Positions 1-9,978 of a DNA stretch of 64,000 bases are shown here, piece after piece. A model generated the notes under the pieces. It was not told where the DNA came from. It ran no database searches and worked only from the letters and a program-made list of their open reading frames with translations. Made by a program: the position numbers and the translations under genes. Numbering within the stretch: the first letter of the stretch is position 1; each line of letters starts with the position of its first letter. Origin of the DNA: Roseovarius pacificus. Its GTDB lineage: Bacteria; Pseudomonadota; Alphaproteobacteria; Rhodobacterales; Rhodobacteraceae. The stretch lies in assembly GCF_900142665.1 (NCBI RefSeq), contig NZ_FRBR01000001.1, positions 310,001-374,000 of the forward strand, written 5' to 3'.

Positions 1-945
1 CCGCATCCTGCGCCCCCATTGCGGATCGTAATCACGCCCGCCCTGCATCTGTCGCACGAGGCCCATCACCCGCGCGGCACGATCCGGATAATGCGCCTGT
101 AACCATTCCCGAAACAGCGGCGCAACCTCGAGCGGCAGTCGCAACATGATCCAGCTTGCGGCCTGCGCACCGGCCTCCCGTCCGGCTGTCAGTATTTTTT
201 CGATCTCATGATCGGTCAGCCCCGGAACGACCGGAGAGCTCATCACCCGTACCGGCACCCCCGCCGCCGAGACACGCCGGATCGTCTCAAGCCGCCGGCG
301 CGGCGCGGGCGCGCGCGGCTCCATGCTCCGCGAGACCCCGGCATCCAGTGTCGTCACCGAAATACCGACCCGCACCAGGCCATGGACCGCCATATCCGAC
401 AGGATATCCAGATCCCTCTCGATCAGGGTGCCTTTGGTGACGACGGCGACGGGGTGACGAAACGCGCGCAACACCTGTAAACAGCCGCGCATGATTTCAT
501 GCCCCTGTTCGATCGGCTGATACGGGTCGGTGTTGGTTCCGATCGCGATCGGGGCGACACGATAGCCGGGCTTTCGCAGTTCCCGCTCGAGTATCGCAGG
601 CGCATCCGGGCGTGCAATCAGCCGGGTCTCGAAATCCAGCCCCGCCGACAATCCCAGCCAGGCATGGCTGGGCCGCGCAAAACAATAAATGCAACCGTGT
701 TCACATCCCCGGTACGGGTTGATCGACCTGTCAAAAGGAAGATCGGGTGAGCGATTATAGGTGATCATCCGGCGCGGGCGCTCCTCGCTCACCACCGTCG
801 CCGCCATGCGCTCCTCCGGCATCTCATCGTCCCAGCCATCGGAGTCATACATGCGCCGATGACGTTCGTACCTTCCCGCCGCGTTGCTGCGCGCGCCCCG
901 CGCACGAAGTTTCACGCCTTTGTCGATTGTCTGATCCGAGGACAT
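1..945 (-). CDS. PA0069-family radical SAM protein (3' end outside window)
   Basis: Reading the minus strand from ATG at 945 gives an open frame of 315 codons that runs off the window start without a stop. Residues 81-88 carry the radical SAM cluster motif C-x3-C-x2-C (C81, C85, C88) in the context YRGCEHGCIYCFA, followed by a TIM-barrel-like region with GTNTDPYQPIE, as in the PA0069 / SplB-like radical SAM family. Such proteins bind a 4Fe-4S cluster and cleave S-adenosylmethionine; the substrate of this family is not established. The gene is divergent from the corrinoid protein gene, with about 200 nt between the starts. Family call is confident; function beyond radical SAM chemistry is unknown. 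Confidence 0.88.
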   Translation of the reverse strand, partial: MSSDQTIDKGVKLRARGARSNAAGRYERHRRMYDSDGWDDEMPEERMAATVVSEERPRRMITYNRSPDLPFDRSINPYRGCEHGCIYCFARPSHAWLGLSAGLDFETRLIARPDAPAILERELRKPGYRVAPIAIGTNTDPYQPIEQGHEIMRGCLQVLRAFRHPVAVVTKGTLIERDLDILSDMAVHGLVRVGISVTTLDAGVSRSMEPRAPAPRRRLETIRRVSAAGVPVRVMSSPVVPGLTDHEIEKILTAGREAGAQAASWIMLRLPLEVAPLFREWLQAHYPDRAARVMGLVRQMQGGRDYDPQWGRRMR

Positions 946-1149
946 GGCTCAAAATTGGAACAAATAGGGAACATTTGCAAGGCCCCATATCGTTCATGCA
1001 ATGTTTTCAGCATCAACCGACCGAAATCGTTGCTATAAGTCGGTACAAGATCGGTCAGTGTCGTAATTCGCAAAGTGGCGATGCGACAAATTGACGAAAG
1101 CTGAATGAAAGAAATCGCGCACATGCGCCCTTGCTCGGGAACCTCTGCA

Positions 1150-1851
<702 letters not shown>

Positions 1852-1932
1852 TCCGTTTCGCCAGAGGCAGATTTGCAGCGGCCCGCATCGCGGGCCGTTT
1901 GCCGTTCAAGGGACCAGCTCGGGAAGAAAACG

Positions 1933-2586
1933 ATGACCACCCTGCCCAGTGACACCACGCTCACCGAATCCGGTCTCGATCTGCGCAGCAGGCAGAAACG
2001 CGTTCTCCTGATTGCCTGCGGGGCGCTCGCGCGGGAAATCCTCGCCTTGATCAAGGCCAATGGCTGGGATCACATGGACCTGCAATGCCTGCCCGCCAAT
2101 CTGCACCTCTACCCCGACCGGATCGTCACTGCGGTCGAGCAGGCAGTGGAACGCAACCGAGATCGGTATGACCGGATATTCGTGGTCTATGCCGATTGCG
2201 GAACCGGCGGGCAACTTCAGGCCAAATGCGCCGATCTGGGCGTCGAAATGGTCGAAGGCCCGCATTGCTACTCCTTTTTCGAAGGCAACGCGGCCTTTGC
2301 TGCCCATGGCGACGACGAAACGACGGCGTTTTACCTCACCGACTTTCTGGTCAAACAATTCGATGCTTTCGTCTGGAAACCCATGGGGCTGGATCGCCAC
2401 CCCGAATTGCGGGATATGCTGTTCGGCAATTACACCAAGCTGGTCTACCAGGCGCAGGTCGAAGACCCGGCCCTGAAAGCCAAGGCTCGGGACTGCGCCG
2501 ACCGTCTGGGCCTTGCGTTCGAATACCGTTTCACTGGCTATGGCGATCTGGAACACGCGTTGAAAGCCCAGTCAGACACCGCCTGA
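1933..2586 (+). CDS. DUF1638 domain protein
   Basis: The 217-residue product matches DUF1638, a family of unknown biochemical function found beside corrinoid proteins and methylamine or betaine methyltransferases. Conserved-looking stretches are LLIACGALAREI near the N-terminus, VVYADCGTGG in the middle and GPHCYSFFEG with a conserved Cys and His. It starts at ATG 1933 after a purine-rich GGGAAG; an upstream in-frame ATG at 1873 would cover the intergenic spacer and is less likely. It lies 81 nt after the corrinoid gene on the same strand and probably shares its transcript. Context suggests a role in the corrinoid methyl-transfer system, perhaps in activation or metal handling; this is inference. 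Confidence 0.85.
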   Translation: MTTLPSDTTLTESGLDLRSRQKRVLLIACGALAREILALIKANGWDHMDLQCLPANLHLYPDRIVTAVEQAVERNRDRYDRIFVVYADCGTGGQLQAKCADLGVEMVEGPHCYSFFEGNAAFAAHGDDETTAFYLTDFLVKQFDAFVWKPMGLDRHPELRDMLFGNYTKLVYQAQVEDPALKAKARDCADRLGLAFEYRFTGYGDLEHALKAQSDTA

Positions 2587-2590
2587 TCCC

Positions 2591-2639
2591 CTTCTTCTTG
2601 CCGAAAACATCCCGGGGAGTTTGAGGGGCAGCGCCCCTC
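2591..2639 (+). repeat. Intergenic element with hairpin after DUF1638
   Basis: After the DUF1638 stop there is a CTTCTTCTTG-CCGAAAACATCCCGGGGAG stretch followed by a perfect 7-bp hairpin GAGGGGC-agc-GCCCCTC at 2623-2639. Similar stretches occur at about 42606 and 49662 at other gene ends, so this appears to be a dispersed element. The hairpin has no U tract, so it is only a possible terminator or mRNA 3' end. Confidence 0.5.
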
Positions 2640-2687
2640 ATTCGACCATACTGCGCGGCAACGCCGCACACTTCAGGAACCGCGCGT

Positions 2688-3098
2688 TCAGGCCGCTTCG
2701 GAGGCGACCAGGCGAATCCGTTCGATCATCGCCCGTACACCGTTCGAACGCTGCGCCGAAAGGTGATCGTTCAGACCCAGCCGGGCCAGTTCCGCCTGTG
2801 CATCGACCTGCCCCACCTGTGCCACCGGCAGATCGTTATACAGCGCGCGCAGCACCGCGATCAGGCCGCGCACGATCATGGCATCGCTGTCGCCGTCGAA
2901 ACCGAACCGTCCGTCTTCGATCCGCGGATGCAGCCACACCTGACTGGCGCAACCATCCACCTTGGTCGCAGGCACCTTCAGGGCATCGTCCAGAGGCTCC
3001 ATCGCGCGCCCTTTGTCGATGACATAGCGATAGCGGTCTTCCCACTCGTCCAGAAACTCGAAATCCGCGACGATATCCTCGAAGGCTTCGGTTGCCAT
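2688..3098 (-). CDS. SufE-family Fe-S assembly protein
   Basis: A 136-residue SufE homologue. SufE accepts persulfide sulfur from the cysteine desulfurase SufS and passes it to the SUF scaffold in the cytoplasm. The acceptor cysteine is C50 in VDGCASQVW, the family signature. ATG 3098 is preceded by AGGAG at good spacing (CAGGAGCAGATC), which decides against the longer frame to 3140. The gene is alone here, convergent with DUF1638 and divergent from the lipoprotein gene, and is not next to sufBCDS in this window. Confidence 0.9.
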   Translation of the reverse strand: MATEAFEDIVADFEFLDEWEDRYRYVIDKGRAMEPLDDALKVPATKVDGCASQVWLHPRIEDGRFGFDGDSDAMIVRGLIAVLRALYNDLPVAQVGQVDAQAELARLGLNDHLSAQRSNGVRAMIERIRLVASEAA

Positions 3099-3222
3099 GA
3101 TCTGCTCCTGCTGCTGTGCCCATGACCTAGGCGGGCGCATCCCGAAGGTCCAGCCCCAGCTTGCACCTTTTCAACACGGTTCGGATAAGGTAACCGGGGA
3201 GAAAGGAAAAGGGGCGGTCCAA

Positions 3223-3741
3223 ATGCGGAAATCAGTTGCGGTTCTTGTGATCCTTTCAATGACTCTTGCGGGATGCGGCGGCTGGCGCGACTCGCGAATG
3301 AATCCGGGGAACTGGTTCGGCAAAAGCCGCGCCGAGGCCCGCACGCAAACGCAAACACCGGCCCAGACCAATCCGCTGATCCCCGAAGAGACCAGCATCT
3401 TTCGCCGCAGCCGGAAGGAAGAGGTCTATCTCGGCACGCCCGTCGATCAGATCGTCGCCATGAACGTCGAACGCACCTCGGCCGGCGCGATCATCAAGGC
3501 CACAGGGCAGACCGTGCGGCAGGGTGCATTCGACGTGCGCCTCGTGTCCGAAACAGACGGCGAGCCGGTGGATGGCGTTCTGACCCTTGAAATGAAGGCG
3601 GTCCAGCCCGTGAACATGCCACAGGGCCCTGAACGGGTGCGCCGCGCGACAGCCGGGTATTTCGTGAGCAATCAGGATCTGGCCGGCATCCAAACCATCC
3701 GCGTTCTGGCGGCGCGCAACGCGCATTCGACACGCCGCTGA
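3223..3741 (+). CDS. Putative lipoprotein, uncharacterised
   Basis: A 172-residue protein starting at ATG 3223, after a purine-rich stretch GGGGAGAAAGGAAAAGG. The first 17 residues form a lipoprotein signal peptide ending in the lipobox LAGC with the lipidated cysteine at residue 18. A Q/T-rich linker (about residues 43-55) follows, then a globular part containing RSRKEEVYLGTPVDQI and a beta-rich C-terminal half. This is a conserved Rhodobacteraceae type of envelope lipoprotein, but I do not recognise a function. It is convergent with rnd and probably transcribed alone. Confidence 0.75.
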   Translation: MRKSVAVLVILSMTLAGCGGWRDSRMNPGNWFGKSRAEARTQTQTPAQTNPLIPEETSIFRRSRKEEVYLGTPVDQIVAMNVERTSAGAIIKATGQTVRQGAFDVRLVSETDGEPVDGVLTLEMKAVQPVNMPQGPERVRRATAGYFVSNQDLAGIQTIRVLAARNAHSTRR

Positions 3742-3774
3742 TCGCATGCACGCCCACTATGGTGGGCGTGCCGG

Positions 3775-4932
3775 TTACAGGTCGATGGTCCGAATGTCGT
3801 TGCCCTTTGCCGTCAGGGCGATCTTTCCATCGCACAGGCGCAGGGCATCGCCACCGAAAACATCGCGCCGCCATCCTGCCAGTGCAGGCAAATCCCGCTC
3901 GCCGGAAGCGATCGAATCCAGATCGGCGGCCGAGGCGATCAGTTTGGGGGCCACACCGAAAGATTCGCTCTTGGCTTTCAGAAGCACACGCAACAGATCG
4001 GCCAACGCGGGATTCACCTGCGTCTTCGACTGGGATTTATCGACCTTCGGCATGTCCTCGGTCGGGCAGTTCAGACCGTCCTGAACGGCCTTGAGGATAC
4101 CTTCGGCGATATCGCCCTTGCGCGCCTCGCGCAGCAAAAGCCTCGACCGTCCGAGATCGTTGTGCGTGGCCGGTTTGGTCGAGGCCAGTTCGACCAGCGC
4201 ATCGTCCTTGAACACCCTGTTGCGCGGGATATCGCGCCCCTGCGCATAGCTTTCACGAAACTTCGCCAGCTCCCGCACAACCGCAAGAAACCGCCCCGAC
4301 GCGTTGCGTGTCTTGACCCGTTTCCATGCCTCTTCGGGTTTAACGATATAGGTTTCCGGCGCGGTCAGTGTCCTGACTTCCTCGGCCACCCACTGCTCGC
4401 GGCCCGTTTCCTTCAGTTTCGCCGACAGGAACTCATAGATATCCCGCAGATGCGTCACATCGGCCAGCGCATAGGTTTTCTGCGCCTCGGTCAGCGGGCG
4501 GCGGGACCAGTCGGTAAACCGCGAGGTCTTGTCCAGAGGCTGCCGGGCGATCTTGCGCACCAGCGTTTCGTAACCCACCTGCTCGCCGAAGCCGCAGACC
4601 ATCGCCGCCACCTGCGTGTCGAACATCGGATCGGGAATGACCCCGGCATCGACAAAGAAAATCTCCAGATCCTGACGCGCCGCATGCAGCACCTTGACCA
4701 CAGAGGTATCCCGGAAAAGATCGTATAGCGGATCAAGCTCCAGACCGTTTTCCAGCGGATCGACAAGAACCGCATCCTCGGGCCCGTCGCCCGGTATGGC
4801 CAACTGGATCAGGCAAAGCTTGGAAAAATAGGTGCGCTCACGCAGAAATTCAGTGTCCACAGTGACATAATCGAAATTGCGGGCGCGGGAGCAAAAGGCG
4901 TCAAGGTCTTGGGTGGTCGTGATGGTTTTCAT
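3775..4932 (-). CDS. rnd: Ribonuclease D
   Basis: A 385-residue RNase D, a 3'-5' exoribonuclease that trims tRNA precursors and other small RNAs. The DEDDy catalytic residues are visible: D26 and E28 in VDTEF, D88 in LHAARQDLEIF, and Y154/D158 in YALADVTHL. An HRDC-type helical domain follows in the C-terminal half (around residues 205-285). The length is normal for the family. The gene stands between a convergent lipoprotein gene and purN on the same strand, with 79 nt separating it from the purN stop. Confidence 0.95.
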   Translation of the reverse strand: MKTITTTQDLDAFCSRARNFDYVTVDTEFLRERTYFSKLCLIQLAIPGDGPEDAVLVDPLENGLELDPLYDLFRDTSVVKVLHAARQDLEIFFVDAGVIPDPMFDTQVAAMVCGFGEQVGYETLVRKIARQPLDKTSRFTDWSRRPLTEAQKTYALADVTHLRDIYEFLSAKLKETGREQWVAEEVRTLTAPETYIVKPEEAWKRVKTRNASGRFLAVVRELAKFRESYAQGRDIPRNRVFKDDALVELASTKPATHNDLGRSRLLLREARKGDIAEGILKAVQDGLNCPTEDMPKVDKSQSKTQVNPALADLLRVLLKAKSESFGVAPKLIASAADLDSIASGERDLPALAGWRRDVFGGDALRLCDGKIALTAKGNDIRTIDL

Positions 4933-5011
4933 GAAAGATGTTCTTCAGTCTGGTTCCGGCGATCCATTCCCTATGGGGGAAATAAGCCATTGATGCAAAC
5001 AGCTTGCCCAT

Positions 5012-5605
5012 TCAGGGCAGCATGACAGGCCGCCGGTCACCCTCGGCATAGCGCCGCAGGACTGCGGGATAAAGCCGATGCTCCTGCACCAGAACGCGCT
5101 TGGCCAGAAGGTCGGGCGTGTCATCCGGTAACACCGGGACCCGCGCCTGCCCGAGGATCGGGCCGTCATCCAGTTCCGCCGTCACTTCATGGACGGTGCA
5201 TCCGGCCTCGGCATCGCCCGCCTCGATGGCGCGGGCATGGGTGTTCAGCCCCTTGTATTTCGGCAAAAGCGACGGGTGGATGTTCAGCATGCGGCCCTGC
5301 CAGTGCTGCACGAAACCCGCCGTCAGAACCCGCATGAACCCTGCCAGGCAAATGATATCGGGCGCGTGGCGTTCCAGTTCGGCCTGCAACGCGGCCTCGA
5401 ACGCGGGGCGGTCGCCCTTGAACGGACGGTGATCGACCACCGCCGTGGCAACATCGCGCGCGCGCGCCTTTTCAAGCCCGCCCGCCTGCGGATTATTCGA
5501 CAGCACCAGAACCGGCCGTGCCGGGTGATCGCCCGTCATGCTGTCCAGCAGCGAAACCATGTTGGACCCGCTGCCGGAAATCAGGATGGCAACGCGTTTG
5601 CTCAC
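5012..5605 (-). CDS. purN: Phosphoribosylglycinamide formyltransferase
   Basis: A 197-residue GAR transformylase that transfers a formyl group from 10-formyl-tetrahydrofolate to GAR in purine synthesis. It shows the N-terminal phosphate loop ISGSGSN (residues 9-15) and the catalytic residues N108 and H110 in LNIHPSLLP, with the catalytic aspartate in ELDDGP (about D146). The ATG overlaps the purM stop by 4 nt (ATGA), so the two are translationally coupled. Confidence 0.96.
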   Translation of the reverse strand: MSKRVAILISGSGSNMVSLLDSMTGDHPARPVLVLSNNPQAGGLEKARARDVATAVVDHRPFKGDRPAFEAALQAELERHAPDIICLAGFMRVLTAGFVQHWQGRMLNIHPSLLPKYKGLNTHARAIEAGDAEAGCTVHEVTAELDDGPILGQARVPVLPDDTPDLLAKRVLVQEHRLYPAVLRRYAEGDRRPVMLP

Positions 5606-6648
5606 GCAAGCGACCCCGTATAGCTGACCCCCTGCCCGGCCACCACATGGCCAAGGCGGCTGACGGTCTCGCCCTCCGCCTCAAGCAAGGCTTGCAGGTC
5701 GTCGGCGCGCTCCGCAGCGACCGACAGGATCATGCCGATTCCGCAGTTGAACGTCTTGAGCAGCTCACCCTCGGCCATACCGCCTTGCTCGCGCAACCAC
5801 TTGAAAACAGGTGGCAATTCCCAGGCACCCAGGTCGACCTCGGCCCCCAGCCCCTCGGGCAGGACGCGCGGCAGGTTTTCGGTCAGCCCGCCGCCGGTGA
5901 TATGGGCCAGCGCATGAACGCCCCCGGCGCGAACCGCCGCCAGCGACTGGCGTACATAAAGCCGCGTGGGCGTCAGAAGGGCGGCGCCAAGCGTGCCTTC
6001 GGCCCAGGGGCAATCGGCCTGCCAGTCAAGGCCCGACATCTCGACCAGCTTGCGCACAAGGCTGTATCCGTTGGAATGCACCCCGTTACTGGCCAGCCCC
6101 AGCAGAACGTCGCCCTCGGCCACATCTGCGGGCAGGTCCGTGCCGCGCTCCATCGCGCCCACGGCAAAGCCCGCCAGATCGAAATCGCCCTCGGGATACA
6201 TGCCCGGCATTTCGGCGGTTTCACCGCCGATCAGGGCGCAGCCAGCCCGAACACACCCCTCGGCGATCCCTTCGACGATACGCGCGGCGGTGTCCGTCTC
6301 CAGCTTGCCGGTTGCGAAATAGTCAAGGAAAAACAATGGCTCAGCGCCCTGACACACCAGATCGTTGACGCACATCGCCACAAGGTCGATGCCCACGCCG
6401 TCGACGTTTCCGGTGTCGATCGCGATGCGCAGCTTGGTGCCGACGCCATCGGTTGCGCCCACGAGGATCGGATCGCTGTAACCGGCGGCCTTGAGATCGA
6501 ACAAGGCCCCGAACCCGCCAAGCCCCGACATCACCCCCGAACGCGTCGTCCGTTTGGCCGCTGGCTTGATCCGCTCGACCAGAGCGTTGCCCGCGTCGAT
6601 ATCCACCCCCGCATCCGAGTAGGTGATCCCGTTCTTGCCGCTGTTCAT
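5602..6648 (-). CDS. purM: Phosphoribosylformylglycinamidine cyclo-ligase
   Basis: A 348-residue AIR synthetase, which closes the imidazole ring from FGAM using ATP. It begins [20 protein letters not shown] and contains the conserved [27 protein letters not shown] and [11 protein letters not shown] motifs. I chose ATG 6648 because the family N-terminus starts there and the upstream frame is not conserved-looking. The gene overlaps purN by 4 nt in the usual purM-purN pair. The roughly 250 nt upstream is non-coding and holds a divergent tRNA promoter. Confidence 0.96.
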   Translation of the reverse strand: MNSGKNGITYSDAGVDIDAGNALVERIKPAAKRTTRSGVMSGLGGFGALFDLKAAGYSDPILVGATDGVGTKLRIAIDTGNVDGVGIDLVAMCVNDLVCQGAEPLFFLDYFATGKLETDTAARIVEGIAEGCVRAGCALIGGETAEMPGMYPEGDFDLAGFAVGAMERGTDLPADVAEGDVLLGLASNGVHSNGYSLVRKLVEMSGLDWQADCPWAEGTLGAALLTPTRLYVRQSLAAVRAGGVHALAHITGGGLTENLPRVLPEGLGAEVDLGAWELPPVFKWLREQGGMAEGELLKTFNCGIGMILSVAAERADDLQALLEAEGETVSRLGHVVAGQGVSYTGSLA

Positions 6649-6862
6649 GCCATCGCCCTTTCCCGCGCCGTGCTGGCGCGGAGTTACCCCAACCGGAGAC
6701 CGAAGAAAAGCGCCTAGCGCCGCCGACTCCCCCGAATCATGCTTAAAATCCTGATCCGGCGGGAAAACCGGGCTTCGGCAGCACGTCGGTATCGCGTCGG
6801 TATTGCATCGGTGCGCCGGTCGGTCGGAACCGCGGTTAACAAAGCGCACGGAGTTGACCCGC

Positions 6863-6890
6863 TTGACCGCCCCCAATCATCTGCTAGAGA
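6863..6890 (+). promoter_or_regulatory. Candidate promoter of the CAU tRNA
   Basis: TTGACC at 6863-6868 and TAGAGA at 6885-6890 are spaced by 16 nt and sit 12 nt before the mature 5' end of the tRNA, as expected for a sigma-70-type stable-RNA promoter. Confidence 0.5.
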
Positions 6891-6902
6891 CAGTCTCAGG
6901 TC

Positions 6903-6979
6903 GGGCCTGTAGCTCAATTGGTTAGAGCAGAGCGCTCATAACGCTTTGGTTGGGGGTTCGAGTCCCTCCGGGCCTACCA
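6903..6979 (+). tRNA. tRNA with CAU anticodon, probably tRNA-Ile2 (lysidine-type)
   Basis: A full cloverleaf with encoded CCA. The anticodon loop CTCATAA gives CAU. It is not an initiator. The acceptor stem has C4-G69 and C5-G68, the pairs that TilS uses to recognise tRNA-Ile2, whereas elongator tRNA-Met usually differs there, so Ile2 is favoured. Position 1 is G opposite U72, an unusual wobble at the first acceptor pair. tRNA-Met is the alternative. An AT-rich islet follows immediately. Confidence 0.85.
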
Positions 6980-7071
6980 ATTCAATTTTTTGGCGTTATT
7001 TTTAAAAACTTTTTCTGAATAAGTGCCCCGCGCAGATTACGTTGCTGTACACCCTGAGCAGTAGAACTTTC
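6980..7071. other. AT-rich spacer after tRNA
   Basis: This short stretch is markedly AT-rich compared with its surroundings and includes TTCAATTTTTTGG right after the tRNA CCA, which could end tRNA transcription. I see no gene. Confidence 0.4.
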
Positions 7072-7383
7072 TTAAAGACTTGTTTCAAACTCTTTGCTTA
7101 TGGCTCTCGCAATATCTATCCATCCTTGTCGCCTTTCGGGCGACAGGGATCTAAATACTTTCAAAATAATCAGTTCTTCACTTTCATCTGGTGCATCGAA
7201 ATCAACCAGATCAGCAGGTTTTACACCTAATGCCTTGGCTATTTTGATCTGCGTTTCAGTAGAAAGACGGCGTTCCCCACGCTCGATCTGAGCATAGTAT
7301 GGCTGAGACAGGCCGATTTTTTTGGCAACATCTCTCTGGACCAAGCCTTTGGCGTCACGCGCTTCCCTTATTCTAAGTCTCAT
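7072..7383 (-). CDS. XRE-family helix-turn-helix regulator
   Basis: A 103-residue protein with a Cro/C1-type HTH in the N-terminal half (IREARDAKGLVQRDVAKKIGLSQ, then YAQIERGERRLS), followed by a short hydrophilic C-terminus. ATG 7383 is preceded by GGAG at 9 nt; the longer TTG start at 7392 would sit directly on that ribosome binding site. The gene is clearly AT-richer than its neighbours and lies next to a tRNA gene, a common landing site for mobile DNA, so transfer is likely. No partner toxin or phage gene is visible nearby. Targets are unknown; autoregulation is a fair guess. Confidence 0.85.
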   Translation of the reverse strand: MRLRIREARDAKGLVQRDVAKKIGLSQPYYAQIERGERRLSTETQIKIAKALGVKPADLVDFDAPDESEELIILKVFRSLSPERRQGWIDIARAISKEFETSL

Positions 7384-7641
7384 TGAATACAACTCCGTAT
7401 AGTTTGAGGCCGCAATTTCACATACGATTCATCCACTGTATGCAATTTGGATTTAGGTCAAACTACAAGACTGGCTATCCGCAGGGCGCCCTGTCGTTAA
7501 CCCATTGATACTTATAGAATGCAGTTTCATCACCACGAGGCACCTAAACTTAATTATTTCAATAGGCTATCCAAAATTAGCGCAGCTCTTTGAGCCTAAC
7601 AGATTTCTGAAAATCACGTTATGCCGTTTCAGCGTCCCAGC
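7384..7641. other. AT-rich intergenic region with possible operator
   Basis: No gene seen. It holds the upstream region of the XRE gene, with an inverted CATAC (7421-7425) / GTATG (7438-7442) pair and a further CGTATA at about 7396, possible operator half-sites. The rest, up to the kinase stop at 7642, is AT-rich without a clear reading frame. Confidence 0.35.
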
Positions 7642-8946
7642 TTACCGCGCAATCACGATATCGGCGCGCAGGCCGCCCAGACGGGTGCTTTCCCCAAGGC
7701 GCAGCGTCCCGCCATGCGCCCGCGCGATATCGAGGGCAATCGACAGGCCCAGCCCCACGCCGGTCCCCTTGTTCTGGTTGCGGGCGGGTTCGAGCCGGGC
7801 AAAGGGCTTGGTCGCCTCCTCACGGCGTTCGGGAGGAATGCCGGGGCCATCATCCTCGACCCGGATGCGCAGGGTCTTGTTCGTCAGCAACACCGATACC
7901 TCGGCCCGGCTGCCATAGCGCACGGCATTGTTGATCAGGTTCTCCACCGCGCGCCGTATGGCCCCCTCGCGCAACATCACCGTCCCCTCGCCCTTCACCT
8001 CGCGCAGTTCCGCAGCAATATTGGCGCGCTGGCAATCCTCGACGATCCGGCGTACCAGATCCGCCGGGTCCACAGGCTCGGCCTGCCCCTCCTGCGCGCC
8101 GCGCGCAAAGGCCAGAAATTCGTCCAGCAGGCGCTCCATATCGGCCACGTCCTGCTCCATCGGGCCGCGATCCTCGTCCTCCAGCATCGACAGGCTCAGT
8201 TTCAGCCGCGTCAGCGGGGTGCGCATGTCATGGCTGACTCCCGAGAGCATCAATGTGCGCTGCTCGATCTGGCGCTCGATCCGGGCGCGCATATCCAGAA
8301 ACGCATGCCCCGCCGCCCGAACCTCAACCGCTCCGGCAGGCCGGTAGGGTACGTGCCGTCCCCGGCCAAAGGCCTCGGCGGCGCGCGCCAACCGCGTGAT
8401 CGGACGCAACTGATTGCGCAGATAAAGAAAAGCGATCACCGTCATCAACGCGCCGAAGAACACCATATTGACGAACATCTGATGTGCGTTCGGGGCCGAC
8501 ACCCGTTTGCGGTCGAACGTCAGCCGCCAGAGCCCGTCGGGCTGGCGCATGTAAAGATGCACGAAATGATCGTTCGGCAGTTCCATGACCTCCAGTTCCG
8601 GCAACAAGCCACTCAACTCCCGGATCACGATAATCCCCGTGAAATCGTACCATCTGCGCAGATTTTCCCTGGGCTCCGCCGCCTGCGGAACCGGCATCAC
8701 CCCGATCTGCAGGATTCTCGCCATCGGGCTGCGCGCCACCTCCTCGGCGGAGAGGCCGCTGTCGAGAATCAGATTGACCTCACGGCTGACCGCGTGGGTC
8801 ATCTGCCTGGTCACGCCCTCGAAATGGCGTTGGGTAAAGACCACCGCCACCACCAGAAACAGGCTGACCACCGGCAAAAGCAGGATCAGGATGGCCCGCC
8901 CATACAGGCTGCGCGGCGTATATGATTTGAGCCACCGGAACGACAT
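7642..8946 (-). CDS. Sensor histidine kinase (EnvZ-like)
   Basis: A 434-residue membrane histidine kinase. TM1 spans about residues 17-37, a periplasmic sensor region follows, and TM2 is near 158-176, followed by a HAMP region. The H-box SGVSHDMRTPLTRLKLSLSML carries the phosphorylated His239. The N-box ENLINNAVRYG (from 335), the G1 box VEDDGPGIP (from 363) and the G2 box GTGVGLGLSIA (from 394) form the ATPase domain. The arrangement is that of EnvZ-like kinases. No response regulator gene is adjacent in this window, so its partner is unknown; the gene downstream is in the AT-rich islet. Confidence 0.9.
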   Translation of the reverse strand: MSFRWLKSYTPRSLYGRAILILLLPVVSLFLVVAVVFTQRHFEGVTRQMTHAVSREVNLILDSGLSAEEVARSPMARILQIGVMPVPQAAEPRENLRRWYDFTGIIVIRELSGLLPELEVMELPNDHFVHLYMRQPDGLWRLTFDRKRVSAPNAHQMFVNMVFFGALMTVIAFLYLRNQLRPITRLARAAEAFGRGRHVPYRPAGAVEVRAAGHAFLDMRARIERQIEQRTLMLSGVSHDMRTPLTRLKLSLSMLEDEDRGPMEQDVADMERLLDEFLAFARGAQEGQAEPVDPADLVRRIVEDCQRANIAAELREVKGEGTVMLREGAIRRAVENLINNAVRYGSRAEVSVLLTNKTLRIRVEDDGPGIPPERREEATKPFARLEPARNQNKGTGVGLGLSIALDIARAHGGTLRLGESTRLGGLRADIVIAR

Positions 8947-8986
8947 GCGCTAAACCTAGCCTCACGTCACGACGGAAGGAAGGCCC

Positions 8987-9919
8987 ATGACATCCGAATC
9001 CCAATTCGATCCGCTCCCCGGACAGCCCGAAGACATGGGGCGCGGCATCCGCCGCATTCTGGCGCCCAACCCCTCACCCATGACCTTTCGGGGCACCAAT
9101 ACCTACCTGCTGGGCGAAACCGGGCTGGCCGTAATCGACCCCGGCCCCGACGATGGTGCCCATCTCCGGGCGATTCTCGATGCGGTCCGCCCCGGCCAGC
9201 GCATTACGCATATCTTCGTAACCCATGCGCATCTGGATCACTCGCCGCTGGCCGCACGGCTTTCCGCCGCCACAGGCGCCCCCGTGCTGGCCTTTGGCAC
9301 CGCCACCACCGGGCGCAGCACAGCGATGGAACAGCTGGTGGCCTCGGGGCTCAGCGATGGCGGCGAAGGCATCGACCACGCTTTTGCCCCCGATCGGGTA
9401 TTGGCCGATGCGCAGATCGTCGAGGGCGAAGGATGGCAGATCACCGCCCACTGGACACCCGGACATCTGGGCAATCACATGTGTTTCGCCGCCCGCGACG
9501 TGGTCTTTACCGGCGATCTGGTCATGGGCTGGGCCAGTTCGCTGGTCTCGCCCCCCGATGGCGACCTGACCGATTTCATGGAATCCTGCGTGCGCCTGCG
9601 CGAGTTGCCTGCGGACCTGTTCCATTCGGGGCACGGCGCCCCGATCGAAGACCCCCATGCGCGCCTGGACTGGCTGATCTCTCATCGCCGTGCGCGCGAG
9701 TCGGCCATTCTCGAACAGTTGCGGAACGGCCCCGCCAACGCCCACAACCTGGCCCGTGCCATCTATACCGACACGCCCGCCGCGCTGCTCCCTGCCGCAA
9801 CGCGCAACGTGCTGGCGCACCTTATTGACCTGCAAGGAAAAAACATGGCCACCGCACTCGACCCGCTGTCCGCCGAGGCCCGTTTCACCACCCGCGCGGA
9901 CGGCCCGGAAGCCTCGTGA
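8987..9919 (+). CDS. MBL-fold metallo-hydrolase (LACTB2-like)
   Basis: A 310-residue metallo-beta-lactamase-fold hydrolase with the metal motif THAHLDH (H80, H82, D84, H85), a downstream TPGHLGNHM histidine and FTGDLVM aspartate, and a helical C-terminal domain as in LACTB2 / RNase-type family members. The start has a good ribosome binding site (GGAAGGAAGGCCC). It is divergent from the kinase with 40 nt between the starts. The substrate cannot be inferred; hydrolysis of a thioester or nucleic acid is typical for the wider family. Confidence 0.88.
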   Translation: MTSESQFDPLPGQPEDMGRGIRRILAPNPSPMTFRGTNTYLLGETGLAVIDPGPDDGAHLRAILDAVRPGQRITHIFVTHAHLDHSPLAARLSAATGAPVLAFGTATTGRSTAMEQLVASGLSDGGEGIDHAFAPDRVLADAQIVEGEGWQITAHWTPGHLGNHMCFAARDVVFTGDLVMGWASSLVSPPDGDLTDFMESCVRLRELPADLFHSGHGAPIEDPHARLDWLISHRRARESAILEQLRNGPANAHNLARAIYTDTPAALLPAATRNVLAHLIDLQGKNMATALDPLSAEARFTTRADGPEAS

Positions 9920-9978
9920 AAATTTTGTCACAATACCACTGGACGCGACAGAATCCTGTTGCTATATCGCCCCCGTGT

